Numbered from the stretch's first letter, positions 18,504 through 27,015 are shown. The stretch is 64,000 bases of DNA from CAMLJR01 sp964631955 (GCA_964631955.1 CAZWBA010000001.1:372001-436000), one strand, 5' to 3'. Notes: a model not told the origin generated them from the sequence alone. Translations and numbers: made by a program.

Positions 18504-18836
18504 GGAGACCGCATCGAGCGTTCATGCGGCGGGCCGCAATAGTAAAGAGGCAGCGCCTTACAAACAAGGGCGATCTGCTTCTTTTTGTCCTGCAGGGCAT
18601 CGCCAGGCACTCAAATGAATCTCTTGCCGCCCTGACGGCACAATTTACGGGCGCCACCGCAATCTTCCGGCTGCAGAAAAATAGCCATCCCCGTCAAATC
18701 CGGTCACGCACAGGTGCGTGGGGTATCAATGCCGCCGGGAACGTCTCTTGCTTTGTCGAGTCATAAATTTGCAACCGCCCCCGGGCGATAATGAATCGTG
18801 TACCACAAGGACTAAATAAGATACGGAGACGAGTCT
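18504..18836. other. Intergenic region, no gene seen
   Basis: Apart from a possible tRNA-Ser promoter at 18539-18567 I see no supported feature here; short frames on both strands lack start signals or family resemblance. Confidence 0.5.
18539..18567 (-). promoter_or_regulatory. Predicted promoter of tRNA-Ser
   Basis: Minus strand: TTGTTT (18562-18567), 17 bases, TACTAT (18539-18544), about 35 bases before the mature tRNA 5' end. A moderate match to the sigma-70 consensus. Confidence 0.4.
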
Positions 18837-19016
18837 ATGAAAACTGAAAACCTGGACGTAAAAAATCTCTGCAGCCGCAAGCTGTGGGAGCTGGCCTCGA
18901 GCGATACCATCGATGCCGAAGAAATGCGTTCGATCGCCAGCGAGCTGCAGCTGCGCCGCCACTATCTGCACGAGCTCGAAAATCTGGTTCCACCAATGGG
19001 CACCCGGAAGCACTGA
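18837..19016 (+). CDS. Small hypothetical protein (59 residues)
   Basis: Unrecognised small protein. It runs from the ATG at 18837, preceded by a purine-rich ACGGAGACGAG ribosome site, to a TGA at 19014-19016. The sequence is hydrophilic and looks alpha-helical, with the core LCSRKLWELASSD followed by an acidic and then leucine/arginine-rich segment (IASELQLRRHYLHELENL). No membrane segment or signal peptide. It lies directly upstream of another small conserved gene and htpX on the same strand. Codon use is like that of the neighbouring genes, which supports a real gene. Confidence 0.6.
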   Translation: MKTENLDVKNLCSRKLWELASSDTIDAEEMRSIASELQLRRHYLHELENLVPPMGTRKH

Positions 19017-19108
19017 CGGGGTGCTGCCCGGCTCGCCCCTCTCCACACATCGCCGAGGTTCAAGTACACTCCCGCACGCATTCATTCCTCAATCCGTACG
19101 TGCAACTC

Positions 19109-19381
19109 ATGACTTCTGTTTTCGTCGTAAAAAATCAGCTCGGTTTGTTTCTCAGCAAGCAACAGGAATGGGTAGACGGTAGCGACAGTCACACGCTGTA
19201 TCGCTCCACCCATAAAGATGAAGCAATCAATACGGTATTCGAAGTCAGCTCCCGCGATATTTATCTGCGCGCCGAAGCCGTAGCCTGTGAATGCAACGAA
19301 AAAGGAAACCCGCTGGTCGAGGTGACCGCTGTGCCCTCGCCCGCCCAGGAAGAGCTGGCCATCGACGCCGGCACCGCTTGA
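19109..19381 (+). CDS. Conserved hypothetical protein (90 residues)
   Basis: Small cytosolic protein with the pattern MTSVFVVKNQLGLFLSKQQE followed by WVDG, LYRS..KDEAINTVFE and IYLRAE. I recall similar unnamed proteins in pseudomonads, with no known function. The start is placed at the ATG at 19109 because the upstream in-frame extension has no family-like sequence and runs through the end of the preceding small gene. It ends 60 bases before htpX. Confidence 0.7.
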   Translation: MTSVFVVKNQLGLFLSKQQEWVDGSDSHTLYRSTHKDEAINTVFEVSSRDIYLRAEAVACECNEKGNPLVEVTAVPSPAQEELAIDAGTA

Positions 19382-19441
19382 AACTCGCACCCGTCACCCG
19401 CATCTAAAGCCACGATTCGCCCCACTGAGGACCGCTCCACC

Positions 19442-20323
19442 ATGATGCGCATTATTTTATTTCTTGCCACCAACATCGGCGTGCTGCTGGTTGCCGGCTT
19501 CTTTCTGAATCTGGTGGAAGGTTATTACGCCTCGCAAGGCGTGAGCATGAACCTGCAGGGTTTGCTGGTACTGTGCGCCGTGATGGGCATGTCAGGCTCT
19601 TTCATTTCGCTGATGATGTCGAAATGGCTGGCAAAACGCAGTGCTGGCGTTCAAATCATCGAAACGCCACGCACGCGCCAGGAGGAGTGGCTGGTCAACG
19701 CCGTCACCGAGCTATCGCAACAGGCCGGCATCAAAACGCCCGAAATCGGCATCTTCCCCTCGCCGGTCTCGAATGCGTTTGCCACCGGATGGAATAAGGA
19801 CGCCGCGCTCGTCGCCGTATCCGAAGGACTGCTGCAACGCTTTCGCCCCGAAGAGGCCCGGGCCGTACTCGCCCATGAGATCGGTCACGTCGCCAATGGC
19901 GATATGGTGACGCTTACGCTGATCCAGGGTGTGGTGAACACATTCGTGATGTTCTTCGCGCGCATTATCGGCTCGATCATCGATCGCGCCATCTCGCGCG
20001 ACGGTCGCGAAGGCGGCATAGGCTATTTCGTCGCAACCATGTTCGCGCAGATCGTGCTCGGCATTCTCGCGTCGATCATCGTTTTCTGGTTTTCGCGCTG
20101 GCGTGAATATCGTGCCGACGCAGCCGGCTCGCGGCTGGCGAGCAATGGCGCGATGATCGCAGCACTGGAGCGCTTGCGCGCAGAGCAAGGGCTGCCGAAC
20201 GATCTGCCCGGCGAAATGACGGCATTTGGAATCAAAGGCGAATTCAAGCAACACTTGACCGAGCTTTTCATGACGCACCCGCCGTTGGAAAAACGCATTG
20301 CCGCGCTGCGTGCCGCTCAATAA
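19442..20323 (+). CDS. htpX: Membrane zinc metalloprotease HtpX
   Basis: Inner-membrane M48 protease that degrades misfolded membrane proteins, overlapping FtsH. 293 residues. Two hydrophobic N-terminal helices (about 4-25 and 38-58), the zinc site HEIGH at 145-149, a third ligand Glu in REYRADAAG near 223, and two more central hydrophobic stretches (about 160-175 and 195-215). Two consecutive ATG codons (19442 and 19445) could both start it. A long perfect palindrome follows the stop at 20333. Confidence 0.97.
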   Translation: MMRIILFLATNIGVLLVAGFFLNLVEGYYASQGVSMNLQGLLVLCAVMGMSGSFISLMMSKWLAKRSAGVQIIETPRTRQEEWLVNAVTELSQQAGIKTPEIGIFPSPVSNAFATGWNKDAALVAVSEGLLQRFRPEEARAVLAHEIGHVANGDMVTLTLIQGVVNTFVMFFARIIGSIIDRAISRDGREGGIGYFVATMFAQIVLGILASIIVFWFSRWREYRADAAGSRLASNGAMIAALERLRAEQGLPNDLPGEMTAFGIKGEFKQHLTELFMTHPPLEKRIAALRAAQ

Positions 20324-20332
20324 CTCAAACGT

Positions 20333-20365
20333 GTACCGCCTTGTAAAATCCGTACAAGGCGGTAC
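20333..20365. repeat. 13-bp perfect inverted repeat after htpX
   Basis: Arms GTACCGCCTTGTA (20333-20345) and TACAAGGCGGTAC (20353-20365) surround the loop AAATCCG. No T-run follows on either side, so it is not a classical terminator. It could act as an mRNA 3' end hairpin or a protein-binding palindrome. Confidence 0.6.
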
Positions 20366-20394
20366 GTAGAAACCGAAGCCGCGGTATTTAAAGC

Positions 20395-20422
20395 TTGACG
20401 ATACTTGCGCATGCAATCTAGT
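20395..20422 (+). promoter_or_regulatory. Predicted promoter of the leuA transcript
   Basis: TTGACG (20395-20400), 16 bases, TCTAGT (20417-20422). The -35 is close to consensus and the -10 is weak. It would start RNA just before the leader region 20432-20690. Confidence 0.4.
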
Positions 20423-20431
20423 CTTGCCTTC

Positions 20432-20485
20432 ATGAAACCGAACCTCTCTTCAAAAAGCGATCGACTGTCCCTGCTACGACTGTAA
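20432..20485 (+). CDS. Possible second leader peptide (17 residues, leucine-rich)
   Basis: Short frame with sequence MKPNLSSKSDRLSLLRL, containing five leucines. It lies between the predicted leuA promoter and the stronger leader-peptide candidate at 20544. It has no clear ribosome site and may be chance. Confidence 0.25.
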   Translation: MKPNLSSKSDRLSLLRL

Positions 20486-20543
20486 TGCAGGGCGTGTAGT
20501 TTTTCCGGTTTCCTACAATCCGTTTTCAAGTCGATCGCAGCTC

Positions 20544-20642
20544 ATGAACAACATCATCAACATTTTATTTAACTCCATCGCTACAACTTCAACGCTGCTT
20601 GCGCTGCTGCGACTGCTTCGCAGCCGGCGTGCCATGAATTAA
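20544..20642 (+). CDS. Leucine-rich leader peptide for leuA attenuation
   Basis: 32-residue frame from ATG 20544 to TAA 20640-20642, about 70 bases before leuA. It contains a dense leucine cluster in which six of eight codons are Leu (LLALLRLL), as in leu operon leader peptides that sense charged tRNA-Leu by ribosome stalling. Hairpin GCTGCGA/TCGCAGC (20608-20626) overlaps these codons. Ribosome binding is weak. The role is inferred from composition and position. Confidence 0.65.
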   Translation: MNNIINILFNSIATTSTLLALLRLLRSRRAMN

Positions 20643-20643
20643 C

Positions 20644-20690
20644 GGCGGTGCGCGCCGGCTCCTCGACTGCCGCCAGATCGAATCGGCATT
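20644..20690 (+). promoter_or_regulatory. Candidate attenuator of leuA
   Basis: Two competing pairings are visible: GGCGG (20644-20648) with CCGCC (20670-20674), or TGCCG (20668-20672) with CGGCA (20684-20688), the latter followed by a T-rich TTCAAATTTT. The second would be a weak terminator and the first an antiterminator. The stems are short, so this is a suggestion. Confidence 0.4.
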
Positions 20691-20714
20691 TCAAATTTTC
20701 TGAGGAGCAGCACC

Positions 20715-22445
20715 ATGAAACCCACTACTTCGCACAGCAGCTTCAATCATCGCAAATACACAGGTAGCGATGTCGTCGACATGCGACAGCGTCGCTGGCC
20801 TGACCGCCGCCTGGTTACAGCACCCGACTGGTGCAGCGTCGATTTGCGCGACGGCAATCAAGCCTTACCCAAGCCAATGAATCCCGCGCAAAAACGCCGC
20901 ATGCTTTTGCGGCTCATCGATATTGGATTCAAGGAAATCGAAGTCGGTTTTCCAGCAGCCTCACAACCCGATTTCGATTTCGTGCGTGAGTTGATCGAAG
21001 AAAATCTCGTCCCCGATGACGTAACGATTCAAGTATTGACGCAGGCACGCGAAGACATCATCGCGCGCAGTTTCGAAGCATTACGCGGCGCGAAGCGTGC
21101 GAACATGCACGTATATAACTCGGTATCACCTGCACAACGTTGCTATGTATTCGCCACCGATCGCGACGGCGTGGTCAATATTGCCGAGCAAGGCGCGCGC
21201 TGGGTAAAACAATACGCTGCAGCGCAACCCGAAACCGATTGGACCTTTCAGTATTCACCCGAAAGCTTCACGCAGACCGAGCTCGAATTCGCGCGCGACA
21301 TTTGCGAAAGCGTCTGCAATATCTGGCGGCCCGATCAAGGCCAGCGTGTCGTCATCAATTTACCTTCGACTGTCGAAGTTCACACACCGAATGTGTTCGC
21401 CGATCGCATCGAGTGGTTCAACGATAATTTCAAGTATCGCGAGCACGTTCGCCTCAGCGTACATACCCATAACGATCGCGGTTGCGCAGTCGCATCAGCC
21501 GAACTGGCCGTGCTCGCAGGGGCCGATCGCGTGGAGGGCACATTGCTCGGCAATGGCGAGCGCACCGGCAACATGGATATCGTCACCATGGCAATGAATC
21601 TCTACAGCCAGGGCATCGACCCGCGCCTGGATTTCAGCGACATCGATAACATCGTGCGCTGCGTCGAAGAATGTACGGAAATTACGACGCACGTACGCCA
21701 CCCATGGGTTGGAGAACTGGTTTACACCGCGTTTTCCGGCAGCCATCAGGACGCGATCCGAAAAGGGTTGCAGGCGTGGACAAAAGTGCATGATGCAAAT
21801 GCCAATACTCATTGGGACGTGCCTTATTTACCGATCGACCCTCGGGACATTGGCCGCAACTACGAAGCTGTCGTACGCGTCAACAGTCAATCTGGCAAAG
21901 GCGGCGTAGCGTTTTCGCTCGAGCGCGATTACGGTTTTGAATTGCCGCGCGCATTGCAAATTGAATTCAGCCGTGCCGTGCAACAACACTCCGAAGCGAT
22001 CAATGGTGAAGTCAGCAGCGCAGAAATTCAGCGGCTCTTCCGCGAACAGTACGTTAACAATGCTGCACAGTGGCAATTGCACCGGTATCAAATCGCCGCC
22101 CGCGGCGACGATTGCGTCGACATGCGCGCGGAATTAAATAATATCGATGGCACTACGGCGATATTGACTGGCGCAGGCAGCGGCACGCTCGCCGCAGCGA
22201 TCGATGCGATGCAGGGAATTTGTGGAACGAAGCCTGAAATTATCGATTATCACGAGCATGCACTGATCAGTGATATGAAATCAGGACAAGGCACTGCATC
22301 CAGCGCGGCGACCTATGTGCAAATCGATATCGATGGAAAACATTACTGGGGCGTCGGCGTCGCGGAAGATACGGTGCGCTCTGCGCTCGCCGCCTTGCTT
22401 TCCGCCATCAATCGCAACGCCATACAAATGCGGTCCGCCGCATGA
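20715..22445 (+). CDS. leuA: 2-isopropylmalate synthase (long form)
   Basis: Condenses acetyl-CoA with 2-oxoisovalerate, the first committed step of leucine synthesis. 576 residues, the long form also found in actinobacteria and pseudomonads. The TIM-barrel catalytic domain includes LRDGNQALPKP near residue 45 and the metal-binding HTHNDRGCA. The C-terminal regulatory domain for leucine feedback (about 440-576) contains DGTTAILTGAGSGTLAAA. A GAGGAGC ribosome site precedes the ATG. Expression is likely governed by the leader peptide upstream, and a strong terminator follows. No leuB, leuC or leuD is nearby. Confidence 0.96.
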   Translation: MKPTTSHSSFNHRKYTGSDVVDMRQRRWPDRRLVTAPDWCSVDLRDGNQALPKPMNPAQKRRMLLRLIDIGFKEIEVGFPAASQPDFDFVRELIEENLVPDDVTIQVLTQAREDIIARSFEALRGAKRANMHVYNSVSPAQRCYVFATDRDGVVNIAEQGARWVKQYAAAQPETDWTFQYSPESFTQTELEFARDICESVCNIWRPDQGQRVVINLPSTVEVHTPNVFADRIEWFNDNFKYREHVRLSVHTHNDRGCAVASAELAVLAGADRVEGTLLGNGERTGNMDIVTMAMNLYSQGIDPRLDFSDIDNIVRCVEECTEITTHVRHPWVGELVYTAFSGSHQDAIRKGLQAWTKVHDANANTHWDVPYLPIDPRDIGRNYEAVVRVNSQSGKGGVAFSLERDYGFELPRALQIEFSRAVQQHSEAINGEVSSAEIQRLFREQYVNNAAQWQLHRYQIAARGDDCVDMRAELNNIDGTTAILTGAGSGTLAAAIDAMQGICGTKPEIIDYHEHALISDMKSGQGTASSAATYVQIDIDGKHYWGVGVAEDTVRSALAALLSAINRNAIQMRSAA

Positions 22446-22454
22446 TTCATATCG

Positions 22455-22481
22455 GAGCGAGCTTTTGCTCGCTCTTTTTTT
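22455..22481 (+). terminator. Rho-independent terminator of leuA
   Basis: Perfect stem GAGCGAGC/GCTCGCTC with a TTTT loop, followed by seven T residues, 9 bases past the leuA stop. It ends at the stop codon of the convergent Nudix gene. Confidence 0.9.
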
Positions 22482-23146
22482 CAATCGTTTTCGTAATGCC
22501 AGCCGTCAGCGGCACGATAACAGCGATGGCGCTTCCCTCCCGCGCTGGATCGCCCTGATTCATAACCGCCATCCTGTGGATATAAAGCCATTACGCCATT
22601 TTCACCGGGAACGAACTTCGGAAGAATATCGATGACCGGCTTCGCGCCGTACATCGCCTCGACCTCTGCTATCGAACCGCATCTAACGAGTTCGGTCAGC
22701 GTCACAAAGGTGGGCGGCATCATATCCAGTTCACGCGATCGATGCAGCGCAATGGCCTGCCCTGGCGACAGCCATCGATGTTCGACAATTTCGCTGCCAT
22801 CGACCACCACATCGATATTGCCGATGGATAATGCAGCCACGAAAAACCAGGTGGCATAACGCTTCACCTCGCCCTCAGGCGTGGTCCAGTGAGCAAAAAA
22901 CTGCAGGCGACAGTTTTCGATATCCATACCGGTTTCTTCGCGCGCTTCCCGAACAGCCGCGCGCCTGGCAGCTGCCATGACATCGGGATCATTCGCAAAA
23001 TCCGCTGCATCAATGGCGCCTCCCGGAAACACCCACAGCCCGCCCGCGAACTGCACAGCCGCATTCCGGCGCAGCAACAACACCTCCAGGCCATCGCTGG
23101 CTTCCCGCAGCAACACCACCGTTGCGGCCGGCCTGATCGCACTCAT
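22481..23146 (-). CDS. Nudix hydrolase family protein
   Basis: Cytosolic hydrolase of nucleoside diphosphate-linked compounds; the substrate is unknown. 221 residues. The Nudix box is seen as FPGGAIDA followed, after an insert, by REAREETGMDI, with the catalytic glutamates in REAREE. The longer spacing and the C-terminal extension (about 150-221) resemble the NUDT19/RppH-unlike coenzyme A-type Nudix group, but that is uncertain. It is convergent with leuA and divergent from cls. The C-terminus (QDGGYESGRSSAGGKRH) is glycine- and serine-rich. Confidence 0.8.
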   Translation of the reverse strand: MSAIRPAATVVLLREASDGLEVLLLRRNAAVQFAGGLWVFPGGAIDAADFANDPDVMAAARRAAVREAREETGMDIENCRLQFFAHWTTPEGEVKRYATWFFVAALSIGNIDVVVDGSEIVEHRWLSPGQAIALHRSRELDMMPPTFVTLTELVRCGSIAEVEAMYGAKPVIDILPKFVPGENGVMALYPQDGGYESGRSSAGGKRHRCYRAADGWHYEND

Positions 23147-23272
23147 CGTTTACTCCCGCTATGATCAATGTGCAGAATAACGATCTGCACCTCGGCCCTC
23201 AATGAAATGGGGCTTTCAACACACGCTAACAGCCGGCAGATTGCATCCTGAAATGATTAGATACTGACAATT

Positions 23273-24709
23273 ATGTTAGACGCACTCAAGCTTTGGCTCA
23301 GTGAACTGGATTTTGCCGCTGTTGCGATTTTCACGCTCAGCCTGCAGGTTCTTGCAATCATTGCCGCGATGGAAGCGATTCTGAAAACGCGCACATCGCA
23401 GGGCGCGCTGGCATGGGCACTTTCCTTATTGCTCATGCCCTCACTCATGCTGCCGATGTACTGGATTTTCGGCCGCCGTAAATTTCGCGGCTACGCCAAA
23501 GCAAAACGCATTGGCAAACGCACGACGAATATGCCACGCGAAACGCTGCACAGCGCAGCGCCCTCACAACTGGAGAGTTATCAGGTCGCACTCGAACAGA
23601 TCGCACAAATGCCATTCACGCGAGGTAATTGCTGCGAATTATTAATTAACGGCAAACAGACGTTCGATGCATTATTCGCTGCCGTCGATCGCGCACAGCA
23701 TTACATTCTTCTCGAATACTACATCGTGCGCGACGATATTGTTGGTCATCAGCTTGCCGACCGATTGATTGAAAAAGCAAGCCAGGGTGTCGCCGTCTAT
23801 TTTCTGTATGACGAGATTGGCAGCTTTAAATTATCGCGCGACTATATCGAACGCCTGCGCGACGGTGGCGTCGACATCCGCTCTTTCAACTCCACGAAAG
23901 GTGCGCGCAACAGACTGCAGCTCAATTTTCGCAATCATCGAAAAATTGTGGTGATCGACGGCATTCTCGGCATCAGCGGCGGGCACAATATCGGTGATGA
24001 ATATCTCGATAAACATCTGGAGCTCACACCCTGGCGGGATACATCGATACAGATTGAAGGCGCTGCGGCACTCGCCCTGCAATTAACATTTCTCGAAGAC
24101 TGGTATTGGGCATGCGAGCAAGTGCCCAACCTGAGCTGGCAGATCCCTCCCGCGCCGGGCGATATCGAAGCACTCATCATTCCGAGCGGTCCGGCCGATT
24201 ACATCGAGACATGCCTGCTGCTTTTCCAGCAACTCGCGCAGATGGCAAAACAACGTTTATGGATTGTCAGCCCCTATTTTGTTCCCGACACATCGATTAT
24301 CACTGCATTGCAATTAGCGGCGCTGCGCGGTGTGGACGTGCGAATTTTATTGCCGGAAAAACCGGACAAACGCCTGGTATGGTTATCGTCATTCGCCAAC
24401 CTCGATGAAGTGCAACGCACAGGCATTAAGGTGTATCGCTACCAGGCGGGATTTCTGCATCAGAAAGTCTGGCTGGTCGACGACGACTGCGCGCTCATCG
24501 GAACCGCCAATCTCGACAACCGTTCGTTTCGTCTGAATTTCGAAGTGAATATCGTGACGCGCGACAAATCATTCGCAGCACAAGTTGCAGCCATGCTGGA
24601 AAAAGATCTTTCACAAAGCCGGCTTTTACCACGCGGAGAACTGGCACAACGTAGCTGGATATTTCGGCTGGCCGTGCGCGGCTCTTATCTGCTGGCGCCG
24701 ATTCTTTAA
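23273..24709 (+). CDS. cls: Cardiolipin synthase (phospholipase D family)
   Basis: Inner-membrane enzyme forming cardiolipin from two phosphatidylglycerol molecules. 478 residues, as for ClsA. Two N-terminal hydrophobic helices (about 16-37 and 43-65), then two PLD domains with HKD motifs: NHRKIVVID near residue 220 and HQKVWLVDDDCALIGTANLD near 400. The start ATG at 23273 lacks a strong ribosome site, but the N-terminal helix order fits the family. A terminator follows at 24729. Confidence 0.93.
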   Translation: MLDALKLWLSELDFAAVAIFTLSLQVLAIIAAMEAILKTRTSQGALAWALSLLLMPSLMLPMYWIFGRRKFRGYAKAKRIGKRTTNMPRETLHSAAPSQLESYQVALEQIAQMPFTRGNCCELLINGKQTFDALFAAVDRAQHYILLEYYIVRDDIVGHQLADRLIEKASQGVAVYFLYDEIGSFKLSRDYIERLRDGGVDIRSFNSTKGARNRLQLNFRNHRKIVVIDGILGISGGHNIGDEYLDKHLELTPWRDTSIQIEGAAALALQLTFLEDWYWACEQVPNLSWQIPPAPGDIEALIIPSGPADYIETCLLLFQQLAQMAKQRLWIVSPYFVPDTSIITALQLAALRGVDVRILLPEKPDKRLVWLSSFANLDEVQRTGIKVYRYQAGFLHQKVWLVDDDCALIGTANLDNRSFRLNFEVNIVTRDKSFAAQVAAMLEKDLSQSRLLPRGELAQRSWIFRLAVRGSYLLAPIL

Positions 24710-24728
24710 ACCTCTCTCATGCGCAAAC

Positions 24729-24767
24729 AACAATGCCCGCACCTTTCGATGCGGGCATTGTTTTTTT
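24729..24767 (+). terminator. Rho-independent terminator of cls
   Basis: 13-bp stem AACAATGCCCGCA/TGCGGGCATTGTT (24729-24741 and 24750-24762) closing into a run of T residues to 24767. Confidence 0.9.
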
Positions 24768-24776
24768 GCAGCGCGA

Positions 24777-26159
24777 TTAAGGTTTAGTGGCCACAACCAT
24801 AACGCCTTTATCACCCGCGGCATTTTTAGCCGTCAGTGTTAGCTTGCCATCTTCGTAGACTGCCACGCCGATAAATTCTACATCGGCCCCATAAGGACAA
24901 GTACCACCCTCGGCATGGCTAAAGAACAGCTTGTTGACATCGTAGTAATTTCCACCGCCGGAAATATGCGGCACGATTCTTCCCGCATAGCTGCAGGAAC
25001 TACCGGCCGCCGAGCCGGATATCACTCCATCGAAAGCATCGCCCGGAGTACCCGGGTTGTCGGCAATGCTCACCGAGGCCGTGGAATATCTGACCGCATC
25101 AATACCCGTCCAGCCCGCCGTATAGCTGCCCGCGATGATCGATACCAGCGCCTCTTCCTCATAAAGCGGATCGTATTGGGTGGTCAGCGCCGCTGCGGTG
25201 ATCGGGGCACCGCCCGGGAATCGTAAGGTTATATTCATTGGCACCGGGACATATTCGAAAATTGGGTTGCCATTGGTATCGAACGAGGCCTTGTTAACTT
25301 GCAGGGTCCACTGGCCTGTCCAGCCATCCGTGGGGACGAATGGTACCGCGGTCTTATAGAGATTCTTATCCACTGGATTTACCGCGGTATTTCTGTAAGG
25401 TCCTGAAAGTGGGCCCTGGAGGCCTGTACAACCAGAACCGTTATTATCTGTGCAGGTAGAAACGTCGAGCTGAAATAATGATCCCTTACCCGTGGCTTCG
25501 TCCATCGAGAAGCCCTGAGTGTAGTGCATGGTAACACCAAGCGTAGGAAGCGAGCTCGTCCCAGTAAAGTTACCCAAGTTGGACTGAGCATCCCAAATAC
25601 CCGTGAAGCCATTCATATTCAAATCGCCTTGGGCACCTGGAAAATAGTTAGAGGCATTCATCTCAAGCTCATAAGTCGAGCCCGGTGGCGTGAACGCACC
25701 GTTCAAGGTGCTCGCCGCAGTGTACGGGGAAGTCGGCTCCGTTGAAGTCACCGAAGTGCGGGGGTACTGCGCATTGAAGGCTCCCCAACGAATTTGCGTA
25801 TCGCCTTCAAAATCGAACCTCTGAACCTTAGCAGACCCTAAATTACCTGTGACGCCATTGACACTGTCACTACCGTTGTCGTCTTTCCCGATCCCCGCGT
25901 AAAAGCCTGCAGGAGTAGTTCCATCCACTGCCATATAAACGAACCAATAGCCCGCAGTAATATCAGGTGCAACGACGCCCGAAACAACGCGATCGCCTGC
26001 CGTTCCCTTCCAAAGCCCCGCGGATGATGAGTAGTAAGTCACCGGCGACGGCGTGTACTGAGGAACCTCTCCATCAGAACCGCCGCCACCGCCTCCGCAG
26101 GCGGTCAACAGAGTCAATGACGAAATCGCGGCAGCCAGTGCCGTGAGATGAGTTTTCAT
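24777..26159 (-). CDS. Hypothetical lipoprotein with poly-glycine after the lipid-anchor cysteine
   Basis: Unrecognised exported lipoprotein of 460 residues. Signal peptide residues 1-20 end in the lipobox LTAC, so Cys21 would be acylated. Six glycines follow directly, a linker common in gammaproteobacterial surface or outer-membrane lipoproteins. The rest is rich in Gly, Ser, Thr, Tyr and Trp, with no hydrophobic helices, and reads like a beta-strand-rich domain. Cys pairs (STCTDNNGSGC; SSCSYAG with GGTCPYG) could form disulfides. An AAGGAG ribosome site lies 5 bases before the ATG, and a TATAAT -10 hexamer is at 26183-26188. Base composition is slightly less GC-rich than that of neighbours, which may hint at transfer. 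No function is assigned. Confidence 0.75.
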   Translation of the reverse strand: MKTHLTALAAAISSLTLLTACGGGGGGSDGEVPQYTPSPVTYYSSSAGLWKGTAGDRVVSGVVAPDITAGYWFVYMAVDGTTPAGFYAGIGKDDNGSDSVNGVTGNLGSAKVQRFDFEGDTQIRWGAFNAQYPRTSVTSTEPTSPYTAASTLNGAFTPPGSTYELEMNASNYFPGAQGDLNMNGFTGIWDAQSNLGNFTGTSSLPTLGVTMHYTQGFSMDEATGKGSLFQLDVSTCTDNNGSGCTGLQGPLSGPYRNTAVNPVDKNLYKTAVPFVPTDGWTGQWTLQVNKASFDTNGNPIFEYVPVPMNITLRFPGGAPITAAALTTQYDPLYEEEALVSIIAGSYTAGWTGIDAVRYSTASVSIADNPGTPGDAFDGVISGSAAGSSCSYAGRIVPHISGGGNYYDVNKLFFSHAEGGTCPYGADVEFIGVAVYEDGKLTLTAKNAAGDKGVMVVATKP

Positions 26160-26182
26160 GCTATCTCCTTCATTTTATTAAA

Positions 26183-26188
26183 ATTATA
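26183..26188 (-). promoter_or_regulatory. -10 element upstream of the lipoprotein gene
   Basis: Perfect TATAAT on the minus strand, 24 bases before the start codon. No good -35 is seen at the right distance. Confidence 0.4.
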
Positions 26189-26318
26189 GTAATGCGGGAC
26201 GATGGCGAATCGCTTTATACGCGGTCGCTCACGCGCCGTCTTATATGTGCGGAGGAGATGCTACATTGTTTTTTTACACGTGTCACTTAGCGTCGAAGAT
26301 CGGCTGACCGTATTGCTT

Positions 26319-26990
26319 TCAGGAGACCGACTCCAGCCCGCCTTGCAATTCCTGGCAGAGGGCGAGCATGAGAAGCCGCTGTGGCGGGGACATTTCGCTG
26401 AAGGAAATGCCGTAGTGGAATGGATTGTCCGGGGCTTTTTCGTCTTTACCAAACGCGCGCTTGATCTCGCCATGCAGTTCGAGCGAATGGTCCATTTCCG
26501 CGACTTTCACCTTTGCCGTCAGCAGGACTCGGGTGACCGAGGCGGTGAGCTCCTTTTCGAGGCCAATTCTCGCGCCCTGCAAACTGATATCGCGAAAACA
26601 GCCGCGCAATTTTGCGGTGGCGATACCCATCGCGGTAAAGGCCGTCAACTGCAATGTTTTCTGGAAGTTGAAACGCGGGAAACGGCGCAGCGGTTCCAGC
26701 TCGATTTTCTGTGGCCACGCAAAATGCAGATAGGGATAAGGCTGCTCGCATACCTGCAATATCGTCGATGCGAAGGTTACGATGCCGGTCTGCAGCGCAA
26801 ATTTGGCTTCGACCTTGACGCCTTCGCGCACGAGTACCTGAGGGGGTTTCTTCGGCACATACACCAGCACCGATTCGTTCGCGCGATAACCAACCAGCAA
26901 GGCTTCGCTGGGATAGCGCTTGTAATCGAGCCCGACGAAATTCAGCTGCATTCGAGTGGCAACTGGAAGCTTTAACTGGCTGAATTCCAT
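26319..26990 (-). CDS. PilZ-domain protein, YcgR-like (second of a tandem pair)
   Basis: Probable c-di-GMP-binding protein of the YcgR/flagellar-brake type. The start is set at the ATG at 26990 (MEFSQLKLPVATRMQL), giving 223 residues. A longer frame to 27137 would overlap the preceding gene by about 120 bases. An N-terminal YcgR-N-like beta domain (about 1-100) is followed by the PilZ domain with the c-di-GMP motif RRFPR near 105 and DISLQG near 140 (RxxxR and DxSxxG). It lies 25 bases behind a paralogue of similar layout. No flagellar genes are in the window, so the effector is unknown. Confidence 0.8.
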   Translation of the reverse strand: MEFSQLKLPVATRMQLNFVGLDYKRYPSEALLVGYRANESVLVYVPKKPPQVLVREGVKVEAKFALQTGIVTFASTILQVCEQPYPYLHFAWPQKIELEPLRRFPRFNFQKTLQLTAFTAMGIATAKLRGCFRDISLQGARIGLEKELTASVTRVLLTAKVKVAEMDHSLELHGEIKRAFGKDEKAPDNPFHYGISFSEMSPPQRLLMLALCQELQGGLESVS

Positions 26991-27015
26991 AATTCCGACG
27001 CTCGATTTCGACAAT

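Noticed and set aside
22455..22481. CRISPR-like short repeat near the leuA end
   Set aside because: A single hairpin with a T-run, better explained as a terminator; no spacer pattern follows.
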